A stretch of 64,000 nucleotides of DNA from Thermococcus sp. M36. Its GTDB lineage: Archaea; Methanobacteriota_B; Thermococci; Thermococcales; Thermococcaceae. Shown here one piece after another: positions 50,775-60,185 of this stretch. The notes under the pieces are model-generated. The model saw only the letters and a list, made by a program, of their open reading frames with translations, had not been told where the DNA came from and ran no database searches. The stretch is from NCBI RefSeq assembly GCF_012027355.1, contig NZ_SNUH01000001.1, forward strand, positions 744,001 through 808,000. The letters run 5' to 3'. Position numbers and translations under genes: made by a program. How positions within the stretch are numbered: the stretch's first letter is position 1; each line of letters starts with the position of its first letter.

Positions 50775-52733
50775 ATGAGGTTCACCGTTCTCAGGCTCGA
50801 CCTGAGCGAAAAAAGCGTGAAGAGTGAGGAGCTGGAAAGGGAAGGGATATATGGCATAATTGATTACGGGATTCACGTTCACGAAGGCCTTGAGACCCAC
50901 AAATTTGACCCGTACGACCCCCAGAACGTCATGGTAATGGGCATGGGGCCCTTCTCCGGCTCAACCCTGCCCGGGGCACACAGGCTCATGTTCTTCTTCC
51001 GTTCCCCCCTCTACGGGACCCTGTTCCCCTCCGCAATGGGAGGGGCGGCATACGCCTTCAAGAACGTCGGTGTTGACTTCGTGACCTTCGAAGGTAAGGC
51101 CGAAAAGCCTGTTGTCGTTCTCCTCTACAACGACGGTGAAAACGTTAAAGTCGAGCTCCACGAGATAGAGCTGGAGAAGGTCATCGAGATATGGAGGGAC
51201 TACAAGGGTGAAGAGGGCGTGTATGCCCTCACCCAGTACCTCATAGACAGCTTCGGAGAGCGTTTTGATTTCGAATACAGGGTTGCCGTTGTCGGGCCTG
51301 CCGCTTTGAACACCAACTACGGCGCCATATTTTCCCAGGCACTCAGGAAGGGAGAGAGGCTCGTGGGGAGCGAGGACTGGGCCGCCCGCGGTGGCCCCGG
51401 TTCGGTTCTTCTCAGGGCCCACAACGTCGTCGGAATAATATTCGGCGGAAAGCCCAGAAAGAGGGAATTCCCTGGCGAAAACATAGGGAGCTTCAGGACG
51501 GCGAAGGCCATCGTTGAGGGCGTCCACAAGAAGCCCTACAACGAGGTCGTGAGCGAGAAAACAACAAAGTACCGCTTCAACCCCAAGCTCAACACTGGTG
51601 GAACCTTCGGCGGCAACTACCCGGCCGAAGGCGACTTCGTGCCCATCCTGAACTGGCAGATGCCGTACATCGAAAAAGAGGAGCGCATAAGGATACACGA
51701 GAACATAATGAAGCACTACTGGGAGCCCTTCAATGAGGAGGCCATAAAGCCCAAGAACTGGACGACCTGTGGCGAGCCCTGTCCGGTCGTGTGTAAGAAG
51801 CACCGCAGGGGGCACCACGTCGAGTACGAGCCCTACGAGGCCAACGGCCCTCTGAGCGGCAGCATCTCGCTCAGGGCCAGCGATATGAGTGTCCACGCGG
51901 CAGATGCGATGGGCTTCGACGCGATAGAGTTTGGAGGAACGGCAGCGTGGGTTCTCGAACTCGTTCACCGCGGTCTGCTGAAGCCAGAGGAAGTTGGATT
52001 AAGCGGAAAGCCCGACTTCACGAAGGAGGCCCTGCTTGAGAGGCCTGTTGAGGCGAGCGAGACCAACGCCAAGCTCGTCGCCGAGCTGGCCCGCAGGGTG
52101 GCCTTCGCCGAGAACGAGATAGCCAAGATAATCGGCCTTGGAAAGAGGAAGGCCAGCGTTATACTCGACGAGAGGTTCAAGGACAGGCTCAAGTACGGCG
52201 AGAGCTTCAAGGACTACGCGGTCTTCACCCCGCTCGGCGAGGACGGCGAAATGACGCCAACGATGTACTGGGCGATAGGAAACTACATCCCGCTCCCGAT
52301 TCAGGGTCGCTACTGGACGTTCTACCAGTTCGGCGTCTTCCTCGAGCCCGAGGAACTTGCAAGCAAGATTATTGCCTCAGCACTATGGGAGTTCTGGTAC
52401 GACAACATCGGCTGGTGCCGCTTCCACCGCGGCTGGATGAAGCCAGTTCTGAAGGCCCTCTTCATGGACGCCTACGGCGAGAACGTCGATATGGAGGAGC
52501 ACGCGAAGAAGCAGATAAAGAGGCTGATAGAGTACGCCAGAAAGGCCGGCTACACCCCCGTCTTCTGGGACAGCATGCGCGTTATTGACCTGGTCTCCGC
52601 TGGCAGCGAGGAGTTCGGAAACGAGCGCTGGGCCGAAAAGTTCAGGCTCGACAAGGTCGGCACCGCCAAGGAGTACCTCGAAAGGGTGCTCGATGCATAC
52701 AGCAAGATGCTAGGTGTGGAGTGGAGGCTTTAA
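50775..52733 (+). CDS. gor: Glyceraldehyde-3-phosphate:ferredoxin oxidoreductase (tungsten enzyme)
   Basis: A 652-residue member of the tungsten aldehyde ferredoxin oxidoreductase family. The [4Fe-4S] ligands are in TTCGEPCPVVCKKH with a later cysteine in NIGWCRFHRG, and tungstopterin contacts in EDWAARGGPGSVLLRAHNVV. It oxidises glyceraldehyde-3-phosphate to 3-phosphoglycerate with ferredoxin, replacing GAPDH and phosphoglycerate kinase in the modified Embden-Meyerhof pathway. The GAPOR call over other AOR types rests on the sequence beginning MRFTVLRLDLSEKSV and the fbp-gor neighbourhood known from Thermococcus. ATG 50775 follows AGGGGTGAGAAC. Confidence 0.92.
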   Translation: MRFTVLRLDLSEKSVKSEELEREGIYGIIDYGIHVHEGLETHKFDPYDPQNVMVMGMGPFSGSTLPGAHRLMFFFRSPLYGTLFPSAMGGAAYAFKNVGVDFVTFEGKAEKPVVVLLYNDGENVKVELHEIELEKVIEIWRDYKGEEGVYALTQYLIDSFGERFDFEYRVAVVGPAALNTNYGAIFSQALRKGERLVGSEDWAARGGPGSVLLRAHNVVGIIFGGKPRKREFPGENIGSFRTAKAIVEGVHKKPYNEVVSEKTTKYRFNPKLNTGGTFGGNYPAEGDFVPILNWQMPYIEKEERIRIHENIMKHYWEPFNEEAIKPKNWTTCGEPCPVVCKKHRRGHHVEYEPYEANGPLSGSISLRASDMSVHAADAMGFDAIEFGGTAAWVLELVHRGLLKPEEVGLSGKPDFTKEALLERPVEASETNAKLVAELARRVAFAENEIAKIIGLGKRKASVILDERFKDRLKYGESFKDYAVFTPLGEDGEMTPTMYWAIGNYIPLPIQGRYWTFYQFGVFLEPEELASKIIASALWEFWYDNIGWCRFHRGWMKPVLKALFMDAYGENVDMEEHAKKQIKRLIEYARKAGYTPVFWDSMRVIDLVSAGSEEFGNERWAEKFRLDKVGTAKEYLERVLDAYSKMLGVEWRL

Positions 52734-52785
52734 CGCCTTCCGACACCCTTATATTTCCCCCAGCCCCACATTCTCAGGTGGTAGA

Positions 52786-54048
52786 ATGAGGGCAGTCGTC
52801 ATAGGCTCCGGAATCGGCGGGCTTTTAGCATCCTCCTTTCTCGTGAAGAACGGTTACGAAGTTACTGTCCTTGAGAAGGCTCCCTACGTCGGCGGCCGCT
52901 TCACAAATTTAAACTATAAAGGGTTCGGGCTCTCGACGGGAGCCTTCCATATGCTCCCCCACGGGGAGGACGGGCCCTTAGCGCACCTCCTCAGGCTCCT
53001 CGGCGCGGACGTCACCATAGTAAACTCCAACCCCAAGGGCAGAATATTCTACAAGAGTAAGACCTTCCACTACAGAGACGGCTGGAGATACCTCGGTCTG
53101 AAGGAGAAGGCGAAAGCGATGAAGCTCCTCGCGGACATCAAGAGGAACAGGCTCCCAACCGAAGAAGAGGCCGAGATGAGCGGGCGCGAGTGGATAAGGG
53201 AAAGGATAGGCGACAACGAGTTCGTTGATCTGTTCATCAAAAGCTTCCTTGGCTGGGCCGACAGCGTCCTTGACGTCCCGGCAGGCGAGCTTGCGCGGGA
53301 GATAAAGGCGGCTTTGAAATGGGGTGGGCCCGGACTGGTCAAGGGCGGCTGTAGGGCGATAACCGGAGAGCTGGCAAGGATAACGGAAGCCAACGGCGGA
53401 AAAATCCTCACGAAGAAGAGGGTCGTCGAAATTGACCCCGAGGCGAAGAGGGTCTTTACCTCCGACGGTGAGGAGTTCGCCTACGACGTGCTCGTTTCCA
53501 ACATCGGCATCAGGGAGACGGTCGAGCTGATTGGAAGGGAGAACTTCGACCGGAACTACCTCAAACGGGTGAACGCCCTCAAGCCGAGCGAGGGCATCAA
53601 GTATAACGTTGTCCTGAAGGGCGGGCCAAGGATAGGGAACACCGTCGTCTTCACACTTGACACCGAGAGGATAAACGGCTACAACGAGCCTTCGAGCCTT
53701 TCCCCAGAGCTGGCGAGGGAGGGATATACCCTGGTAATGCTCCACCACGCTTTGCAGGACAGGAACGTCAAGGCAGAGCAGAGGAAGGGCATCGAGGACA
53801 TCTACCGCATCTTCCCGAACCTCGACGAGGAGGGCGAGATACTGCTGATCCAGACATACCTCAACGGAAATCCCGTCAACAGGGTCGCCAGCGGCCAGGT
53901 CATTGAGGACTTCCCAGTCAAGGACGTCTACATCGTCGGCGATGCCTACAAGCTCCCTGGTGGGATAGAGGTCGAAGGAATAGCCCTTGGTGTCATGAGG
54001 ACGCTTGAGAGGCTCGGCCTTGGGAACTTCTCCGAGTGGTACCTCTGA
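52786..54048 (+). CDS. FAD-dependent oxidoreductase, phytoene desaturase-like
   Basis: A 420-residue flavoprotein. The dinucleotide-binding fold is VVIGSGIGGLLASSFLVKNG, followed by VTVLEKAPYVGGRFTNLNYK, and the C-terminal FAD motif is DVYIVGDAYKLPGGIEVEGI. It belongs to the amine oxidase / CrtI-like superfamily. No carotenoid genes are nearby and Thermococcales do not usually make carotenoids, so isoprenoid or lipid reduction or another substrate is more likely. ATG 52786 follows AGGTGGTAGA; the frame extends upstream into gor. It may be read from its own TATA (CTTATATTT, 52749-52757). Confidence 0.85.
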   Translation: MRAVVIGSGIGGLLASSFLVKNGYEVTVLEKAPYVGGRFTNLNYKGFGLSTGAFHMLPHGEDGPLAHLLRLLGADVTIVNSNPKGRIFYKSKTFHYRDGWRYLGLKEKAKAMKLLADIKRNRLPTEEEAEMSGREWIRERIGDNEFVDLFIKSFLGWADSVLDVPAGELAREIKAALKWGGPGLVKGGCRAITGELARITEANGGKILTKKRVVEIDPEAKRVFTSDGEEFAYDVLVSNIGIRETVELIGRENFDRNYLKRVNALKPSEGIKYNVVLKGGPRIGNTVVFTLDTERINGYNEPSSLSPELAREGYTLVMLHHALQDRNVKAEQRKGIEDIYRIFPNLDEEGEILLIQTYLNGNPVNRVASGQVIEDFPVKDVYIVGDAYKLPGGIEVEGIALGVMRTLERLGLGNFSEWYL

Positions 54049-54186
54049 CTTCCAGGCGGGGCATTTCCATTTTATCTTTGCCAACTTATCCATCCAATAA
54101 CCGAACCTTTTTTCGGTGAACATGGCTGGCTCCTAACGAACGTTTTTATTCTCCCGCGCTGAGTTATCCATCCCGGAGGTGGGAGA

Positions 54187-55134
54187 ATGAAGAGGGTTGT
54201 TATCGCTCTTGGCGGGAACGCTATTCTCCAGAGGGGCCAGAGGGGCACTTACGAGGAGCAGATGGAGAACGTGAGAAAAACGGCTAAGCAAATCGTTGAT
54301 ATCATCCTTGACGGCGATTACGAGGTCGTTATTACCCATGGAAACGGGCCGCAGGTTGGGGCCCTGCTCCTCCACATGGACGCTGGACAGCAGGTTCACG
54401 GCATCCCGGCCCAGCCCATGGACGTTGCTGGGGCCATGACCCAGGGACAGATAGGTTACATGATCCAGCAGGCGATAATGAACGAGCTAAGGAGGAGGGG
54501 TGTGGACAGGCCTGTGGCGACGATAGTCACCCAGACCATAGTTGACAAGGACGACCCGGCCTTCCAGCACCCCAGCAAGCCGGTGGGACCCTTCTACGAC
54601 GAGGAGACGGCAAAAAAGCTTGCCGCCGAGAAGGGCTGGACGGTCATAGAAGACTCCGGAAGGGGATGGAGGCGCGTCGTTCCGAGTCCAGATCCAATAG
54701 GACACGTCGAGGCGCCGATCATAGTTGACCTGGTGGAAAAGGGCTTCATCGTCATAGCGAGCGGTGGTGGCGGCGTCCCGGTTATCGAGAAGGACGGACA
54801 GCTGAAGGGCGTTGAAGCGGTCATAGACAAGGATCTGGCCGGTGAGAAGCTTGCGGAAGAGGTTAACGCCGACATCTTCATGATACTTACCGACGTGAAC
54901 GGCGCCGCTGTGAACTTCGGCAGGCCGGACGAGAGGTGGCTCGGAAAGGTGACCGTGAAGGAGTTGAAAAAGTATTACGAGGAAGGACACTTCAAGAAGG
55001 GAAGCATGGGGCCGAAGGTTTTAGCGGCTATACGCTTCGTCGAGTGGGGCGGTGAGAGAGCCGTCATAGCGGCGCTCGACAGGGCCGTTGAGGCCCTGGA
55101 AGGAAAGACCGGGACACAGGTCATAAAGGGCTGA
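54187..55134 (+). CDS. arcC: Carbamate kinase
   Basis: A 315-residue amino-acid kinase family enzyme with [80 protein letters not shown] and [20 protein letters not shown], all typical. In Pyrococcus this enzyme acts as carbamoyl-phosphate synthase, making carbamoyl phosphate from ammonia, bicarbonate and ATP. GGAGGTGGGAGA precedes ATG 54187. A CCGAACCTTTTTTCGG hairpin lies 70 bases upstream. Confidence 0.96.
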   Translation: MKRVVIALGGNAILQRGQRGTYEEQMENVRKTAKQIVDIILDGDYEVVITHGNGPQVGALLLHMDAGQQVHGIPAQPMDVAGAMTQGQIGYMIQQAIMNELRRRGVDRPVATIVTQTIVDKDDPAFQHPSKPVGPFYDEETAKKLAAEKGWTVIEDSGRGWRRVVPSPDPIGHVEAPIIVDLVEKGFIVIASGGGGVPVIEKDGQLKGVEAVIDKDLAGEKLAEEVNADIFMILTDVNGAAVNFGRPDERWLGKVTVKELKKYYEEGHFKKGSMGPKVLAAIRFVEWGGERAVIAALDRAVEALEGKTGTQVIKG

Positions 55135-55182
55135 ACCAAATCCTATAAATACCCCCCTCCCCAAATTTTATCCGGTGATGAC

Positions 55183-56025
55183 ATGGCGGACGCGACGACC
55201 GGGTTCTTCGGCTCCCTGCTCTGGTGGCTGTTCTTCCTGTACATCCTGCTGTGGCCCCAGATGCAGTACAAAGGGCTGCAGGCTGCGAGGGCGAGGATGC
55301 TCAAAAAGCTCTCGGAGAAAAGGGGCTCAACAGTCATCACAATGATCCACCGGCAGGAGAGCGTCGGCCTCTTCGGCATACCTTTCTACAAGTTCATAAG
55401 CATCGAGGACAGTGAGGAGGTTCTCAGGGCCATCAGGATGGCGCCCAAGGACAAGCCCATTGACCTGATAATTCACACGCCTGGCGGCCTGGTTCTGGCG
55501 GCCACGCAGATAGCCAGGGCCCTCAAAGACCATCCCGCAGAGACGAGGGTCATTGTGCCCCACTACGCGATGAGCGGAGGGACGCTGATAGCTCTTGCCG
55601 CGGACAAGATAATAATGGATCCCCACGCAGTACTGGGGCCCGTTGACCCCCAGCTGGGTCAGTACCCAGCACCCAGCATCGTGAAGGCTGTGGAGAAGAA
55701 GGGTGCCGACAAGGTTGACGATCAGACCCTTATCCTTGCGGATGTGGCCGAGAAGGCGATAGTCCAGGTCAGGGACTTCGTATACGACCTCCTGAAGGAC
55801 AGGTACGGCGACGAAAAGGCCAGAGAATTGGCGCAGGTTCTGACAGAGGGCAGGTGGACCCACGACTATCCAATCACCTACGAGCACGCCAGAGAGCTGG
55901 GGCTCCACGTCAGCACGGACGTCCCAGAGGAAGTGTACGCCCTGATGGAAATGTACAAGCAGCCGATGAAGCAGAGGGGGACGGTTGAGTTCATGCCCTA
56001 CACTCAGAGGGGCGAGAGCTCCTGA
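55183..56025 (+). CDS. Membrane-anchored Clp-fold serine protease (SDH family)
   Basis: A 280-residue protein with one N-terminal membrane helix (SLLWWLFFLYILLWPQMQYK), then a Clp/SppA-like crotonase fold. The oxyanion loop is LIIHTPGGLVLAATQIARAL, the nucleophile serine sits in PHYAMSGGTLIALAADKIIM, and DPHAVLGPVDPQLGQYPAPS follows. Members of this archaeal group use a Ser-Asp-His or similar triad; it was formerly DUF114. It may degrade membrane proteins or signal-peptide remnants. TATA-like TATAAATAC is near 55144-55152 and GGTGATGAC precedes the start. Confidence 0.88.
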   Translation: MADATTGFFGSLLWWLFFLYILLWPQMQYKGLQAARARMLKKLSEKRGSTVITMIHRQESVGLFGIPFYKFISIEDSEEVLRAIRMAPKDKPIDLIIHTPGGLVLAATQIARALKDHPAETRVIVPHYAMSGGTLIALAADKIIMDPHAVLGPVDPQLGQYPAPSIVKAVEKKGADKVDDQTLILADVAEKAIVQVRDFVYDLLKDRYGDEKARELAQVLTEGRWTHDYPITYEHARELGLHVSTDVPEEVYALMEMYKQPMKQRGTVEFMPYTQRGESS

Positions 56026-56168
56026 GGCTTTCAGTTTTCATTTACTCCCAACTGGTTTCGGGCCGCCGGCCGGGACAAAGCCAAAAAGTTTTTATTTACT
56101 CCCACCTTTTTCAGTCCAGATGTTTGGAGCGAAGAACGCTGTTCTAAAAATAGGGAAGGGGAAGAGAG

Positions 56169-57071
56169 ATGCAAGTGAAAGTAGACCCAGAGGAAATTAA
56201 GAGGATCAAGAGGGAGATAGAGGCCCTTGAAAAGGAGAGAAATGAGATAAGGGCCAAACTTGAGGAGCTCGAAAAGGAGCTTCAAATCTGGATCCAAAAG
56301 AGGGATGAAAAGAACAACGAGGTCAAGCAGCTCCGCCAGAAGGGACGCGAATACAAGGCCAAGCGTGATGAAATCAACCAGCAGATACAGGAGCTCAAGA
56401 AGAACCGCGAGGAGATAAACGCCAAGCTCGATCTCCTCTACCAGGAGATACTCGAGTACAGGACGAAGAGGGACGAGTACAACCAGCTCCGCAGGCTCAA
56501 GATGCCGCCCGAGAGGATACAGGAGCGCATCGAGAAGCTCGAATGGGAGCTCCAGACCAACCCGAACATCACCCCCGACAGGGAGAAGCAGATAGTCGAC
56601 CAGATTCAGGTTCTGGCGACCGAGCTTGAGATAATCCAGCAGGCCCAGAGGTTCCACAACAGGCTCGTGGAGACCAGAAAGAAGGTGGACCAGCTCAAAA
56701 AGGCCAGAAAAGCCATCAGTCTGGAGATACAGAAGCTCGCGAACCAGAGCCAGCAGTTCCACGAGATGATGATCAAGTCATTCAACCAGGCCGACGAGGT
56801 CAAGAAGGAGGCCGACGAGTACCACGCCAAGGTCGTCGAGCTCCGCGAAAAGGTCAGGGACGTCAGAAGAGAGCTCCGCGAGATAGAGAAGAAGATAAGG
56901 GAGTACGACGAGAAGCACAAGGAACTCATAGCCTACAGGCTTGTAGCCAGGATGCGCGCCAAGAAGGACGCGAGCTTCGAGAAGGCCGTCGAGGCCCTTG
57001 AGAAGTTCAAGCGCGGCGAGAAGCTCACCCTCGACGAACTGCTCCTCCTCCAGAGGTACAACCTCGTCTGA
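56169..57071 (+). CDS. Coiled-coil protein (COG1340-like)
   Basis: A 300-residue protein that is helical and charged over nearly its full length. Heptads run through residues 5-110 (IKREIEALEKERNEIRAKLE) and 135-260 (KVRDVRREL REIEKKIREYD in two parts), with a short break around 105-125 (RLKMPPERIQERIEK). The C-terminus ends in a helix-turn (RGEKLTLDELLLLQRYNLV) like a UBA or docking motif. Archaea carry this conserved phosphoserine-phosphatase-misnamed group, of unknown role. The 5' leader is about 45 bases and contains an overlapping 26-codon frame from 56119. It is ten bases ahead of arcS. Confidence 0.85.
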   Translation: MQVKVDPEEIKRIKREIEALEKERNEIRAKLEELEKELQIWIQKRDEKNNEVKQLRQKGREYKAKRDEINQQIQELKKNREEINAKLDLLYQEILEYRTKRDEYNQLRRLKMPPERIQERIEKLEWELQTNPNITPDREKQIVDQIQVLATELEIIQQAQRFHNRLVETRKKVDQLKKARKAISLEIQKLANQSQQFHEMMIKSFNQADEVKKEADEYHAKVVELREKVRDVRRELREIEKKIREYDEKHKELIAYRLVARMRAKKDASFEKAVEALEKFKRGEKLTLDELLLLQRYNLV

Positions 57072-57080
57072 GGCCTGGCT

Positions 57081-58787
57081 ATGGAAGTCATCAGGCACGA
57101 AGGGCCAGGAAGGCTGGGCCTCGTAAGGCTCGGGGAGCATACGTTCAGAACTCCCGCCCTAGTGGGGGTAGACTTCACACTATCCCCGTTCAACTCCTTC
57201 TTCCACCCTTCCGAACCCGGGGAGTACGACTTCAATCTGGCTCCCTCTATACCCCTGGGATTCTACACGCCAAACGAGGTGATAGAAAAAGCCCTCGGGA
57301 GGCTCTGGAGCGTAAACTACGAGGGCTTCAACGCCTTTTATCTGCCCGCTTTGAGAAGGACCGCCTATTTAGAGGAGTTCTTCAAGATAATTGAGCGCTA
57401 TAACTTCGATGCCGTCTACCTCGGCAACTCAAAGATTCTGGTGAGGGAGTACCGCTACTTCGTGAGAATTCTGCGCGAGCTGCGCGAGAGGTTTCCCAAC
57501 ATCATGATAATAGCAGACCTGGAGCCCTTCTTTTACCCGCTGGCAGTTTATCTCGGTGTCGATGCCTTCGACACGCGCTCGCTCAAACTGTATGACTTCG
57601 AGGGCAGGGGCTTCACCCAGTTCAGTCCCTTCCTTTGGAGCGATGAACCCAACTCCCTCGACTTTGCGAGGAAGACGATTCTGGAAGTGAGAAAGGCCCT
57701 CGAAAGCGGCAAGCTCCGCTATCTGGTGGAGAACTACTTCTCGACCCAGTACCACGCGGGAATACTGCGGATAGCCGACCTTGAGCACGGTGATTACCTT
57801 GAGAAGTACACTCCAATCCAGAAGGAGACGGTCTACTTCATAAGCGACGCCTCGATAAGGAGGCCTGAGGTTAAGCGCTGGCATGCTCGCGTTGTGGAGA
57901 GGTTCGTTCCGCCCAAGAACACCGAGTTGCTCCTCCTCTTCCCCTGCTCAGCTAAAAAGCCCTACTCCCACTCGCGCTCCCACACGCTCTACCGCAAGGC
58001 AATGAAAGAAGCCCTAGGCTCTGGCATAGCAAAGATCCACGAGCTGATTTTAACCTCTCCATTCGGAGTCGTCCCAAGGGAGTGGGAATGGCTGGCCAAG
58101 TACGACATAGTCGTCACCGGTCACTGGAGTGAGGAGGAGATCAAGCCAGCGGCAGAGCTGCTCGCGAAGACCCTGGAGAAGTACCCGAAGGACGTCCCGA
58201 TAATAGCCCACCTCGACGAGGCCTACGTGGAGATAGCCAAGCTCGCCTCGGAGATAAGCGGCAGGGAAATAATCTTCACCCGCGTTGAGAACGGGACCAC
58301 GAGCAAGGAGAGTCTCAGGTCACTGACTGAAACCCTCAGGGAGTTCAAGCTTGAGGGAACCAAGGAGGATAGGACATACCGCTACTTCGAGGGCATAAGG
58401 AAGGTCTTTGACTTCTACTTTGGTCCCGGCGCTGGAGAAGCCGTCCTGCCGGATAAAGGCCAGGTTAAGGGCTCCAAGATGCTTCGCCTCTTCGTCGACG
58501 GCCAGCAGACGGGAACTTACAAGGACGGCGTGATAAGCGTGACGCCCTTCGGCATGCAGAGGATTTATGATGCAACCAAGTCCTACTGGGTGAAGATAGA
58601 CTTCGACCTTCGCGGTGATGTCTTCGCAGTGGGCGTTGGCGAGGCCGATGAGAGAATCCGTCCGGACGACATCGTTGGCGTTGTTAGGGACGGGAGAGTC
58701 ATTGGCGTCGGGAAGGCCGTCCTCAGCGGCGAGGAGATGGTGAGGGCTAAGAAGGGCGTTGCCGTGAAGGTCGGGAAGAGGGCATAG
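57081..58787 (+). CDS. arcS: Archaeosine synthase ArcS (TgtA2)
   Basis: A 568-residue protein. The N-terminal half resembles a tRNA-guanine transglycosylase barrel (RTPALVGVDFTLSPFN onward) but lacks the zinc cysteines of true TGT. The ArcS core motif is LFPCSAKKPYSHSRSH near residue 285. A C-terminal PUA domain begins about residue 490 (LRLFVDGQQTGTYKDGVISV) and ends KGVAVKVGKRA. ArcS adds lysine to preQ0 at tRNA position 15 on the way to archaeosine, with a radical SAM partner in Thermococcales. Start ATG 57081 is nine bases after the coiled-coil gene, so they may form an operon. Confidence 0.92.
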   Translation: MEVIRHEGPGRLGLVRLGEHTFRTPALVGVDFTLSPFNSFFHPSEPGEYDFNLAPSIPLGFYTPNEVIEKALGRLWSVNYEGFNAFYLPALRRTAYLEEFFKIIERYNFDAVYLGNSKILVREYRYFVRILRELRERFPNIMIIADLEPFFYPLAVYLGVDAFDTRSLKLYDFEGRGFTQFSPFLWSDEPNSLDFARKTILEVRKALESGKLRYLVENYFSTQYHAGILRIADLEHGDYLEKYTPIQKETVYFISDASIRRPEVKRWHARVVERFVPPKNTELLLLFPCSAKKPYSHSRSHTLYRKAMKEALGSGIAKIHELILTSPFGVVPREWEWLAKYDIVVTGHWSEEEIKPAAELLAKTLEKYPKDVPIIAHLDEAYVEIAKLASEISGREIIFTRVENGTTSKESLRSLTETLREFKLEGTKEDRTYRYFEGIRKVFDFYFGPGAGEAVLPDKGQVKGSKMLRLFVDGQQTGTYKDGVISVTPFGMQRIYDATKSYWVKIDFDLRGDVFAVGVGEADERIRPDDIVGVVRDGRVIGVGKAVLSGEEMVRAKKGVAVKVGKRA

Positions 58788-58789
58788 CT

Positions 58790-59848
58790 ATGAGGAGGGC
58801 CATTGGACTGCTTTTCTTAGCCCTGGCAGTTCTCGCCCCTCTTCCTCAGGCTTCTGCAGGGTACAACGGGGCCGAAAGGCTGGAGTTTGATGTGGTCGTC
58901 ATCTCAGGCGATTCAGCTATCCTTTCGGTGACTTACACAACGTACTCCCCCTCCATGAGCGGTTCGCTCGTCCCCACCGTCTGTTGTCTGAGCTTCAACT
59001 TCTACGCCAACTCCAGCGGGACATACCTAATAGACGAATCATGGGAGAAGCCAGTGGTTCACTGGTACAGGGGTTTCTACTACGTCTTCATCACCCCAAC
59101 AATCGGAAACAACTCACTTGAAGTCTTCCGTCTGGGGGAGGACTGCTTTGAGAGGGTCACCACGATAAGGCCGGAGATTGAGGACTATCAGATGGACTTC
59201 GCCATCGCGATGCCCTACCTCGTGGTCAGGGTTGCGCCGTGGAAGCTCGTGGCGATAAACATCGCCAAGAACGTGACGGTCGATACGCTGGACCTGACCA
59301 GAGCGGAGAACGGAGCCTACTTCAAGGGCGTGACCATCGTTAAGGAGGGGAGCAGAACCCGCCTCGTCGGGGATAACCCGGAAAGTCCACCATCCCCCCT
59401 TAAGCCGGACCTGCGGGACGGAAACCTTATCGTAGCCCTGGGCAGGGGGAAGGTTTCCATACCCCTGGAAAGGCTCAGACCCTACCTCTGGAGCGAGGAG
59501 GAGGCGGAACATATCAGAGTCTACCCTCTGGAAAGCGGCATTTTGATGATCCCTCCCGATGTGATGCACTATTTCGCGCCCGATGCGAACTCCACCGGCG
59601 AGCTCCTCATCTTTGGGAACGAGAAAGTCCCTGTGCGTTCGATTTCAGCGGTTTACGTCATCCACTACAACGGGACTTTGAAGGCGTTCAAGCTTGGAGA
59701 GCCCGCGGGCAGCGGGTTCATTGTGAATGCCGAGAACGTGTCGTTCAGAGCCTGTCATCCCCCGGAGACGCATGAAGTCGCCTTCTGGACTGCCGTCATT
59801 CTCCTGGCCGTCATAGGGTTCGTGGGGTTCTTCGTGGTGAAGAAATGA
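58790..59848 (+). CDS. Exported membrane-anchored protein of unknown function
   Basis: A 352-residue protein. A signal peptide covers 1-23 (LLFLALAVLAPLPQASAG), the middle is a beta-rich outer domain with several N-x-S/T sites, and a C-terminal helix anchors it (VAFWTAVILLAVIGFVGFFV then KK). Cysteines at VPTVCCLSFN and EDCFER may form disulfides. Repeating strand patterns (YYVFITPTIGNNSLEVFRLG, YLVVRVAPWKLVAINIAKNV, NLIVALGRGKVSIPLERL) suggest a propeller-like fold. It starts three bases after arcS. Family not recognised. Confidence 0.75.
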   Translation: MRRAIGLLFLALAVLAPLPQASAGYNGAERLEFDVVVISGDSAILSVTYTTYSPSMSGSLVPTVCCLSFNFYANSSGTYLIDESWEKPVVHWYRGFYYVFITPTIGNNSLEVFRLGEDCFERVTTIRPEIEDYQMDFAIAMPYLVVRVAPWKLVAINIAKNVTVDTLDLTRAENGAYFKGVTIVKEGSRTRLVGDNPESPPSPLKPDLRDGNLIVALGRGKVSIPLERLRPYLWSEEEAEHIRVYPLESGILMIPPDVMHYFAPDANSTGELLIFGNEKVPVRSISAVYVIHYNGTLKAFKLGEPAGSGFIVNAENVSFRACHPPETHEVAFWTAVILLAVIGFVGFFVVKK

Positions 59849-59885
59849 GAGAAAACGCTAAAAAGCCCACCTAATATTCTCAAAC

Positions 59886-60185
59886 ATGCCGAAGCACTTC
59901 AAGAGGGGCGTCAAGAGGGAGCACCACTTTCTCAAGGGTATTGAGCGGCCGCTCGAAGAGATAGCCCAGATCCCAGGGGTTAAGAAGGTAATCCCTGGCA
60001 GGATTTACGCCAGCGATTCTAGGGGCTTCGAGATAAAGGTCTCGAGGGAAACGGCAACTGGTTTGAAGCTGATAGCCAAAAGCGACGGCTCCGTTCAGGA
60101 CGTGTTTCTTGTGGTTGACAAAGCCGACAGAGAGAAGGTATGGAGGGAGATAGAGAGGCTCGCGGAGGAGTGGAAGAAGGACTAG
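59886..60185 (+). CDS. DUF2103 family protein
   Basis: A 99-residue basic protein beginning MPKHFKRGVKREHHFLKGIE, with the core IPGVKKVIPGRIYASDSRGF and KLIAKSDGSVQDVFLVVDKA. This matches the small DUF2103 family of archaeal proteins, annotated as predicted metal binders; the N-terminal histidines could bind metal or nucleic acid. Function is unknown. The stop overlaps the convergent SPOUT gene by four bases. Confidence 0.8.
   Translation: MPKHFKRGVKREHHFLKGIERPLEEIAQIPGVKKVIPGRIYASDSRGFEIKVSRETATGLKLIAKSDGSVQDVFLVVDKADREKVWREIERLAEEWKKD

Noticed and set aside
56119-56199. A 26-codon frame (MFGAKNAVLKIGKGK...) at the predicted transcript start before the coiled-coil gene.
   Set aside because: It overlaps the real start out of frame and has no ribosome site; it could be a leaderless upstream frame, but nothing else supports it.
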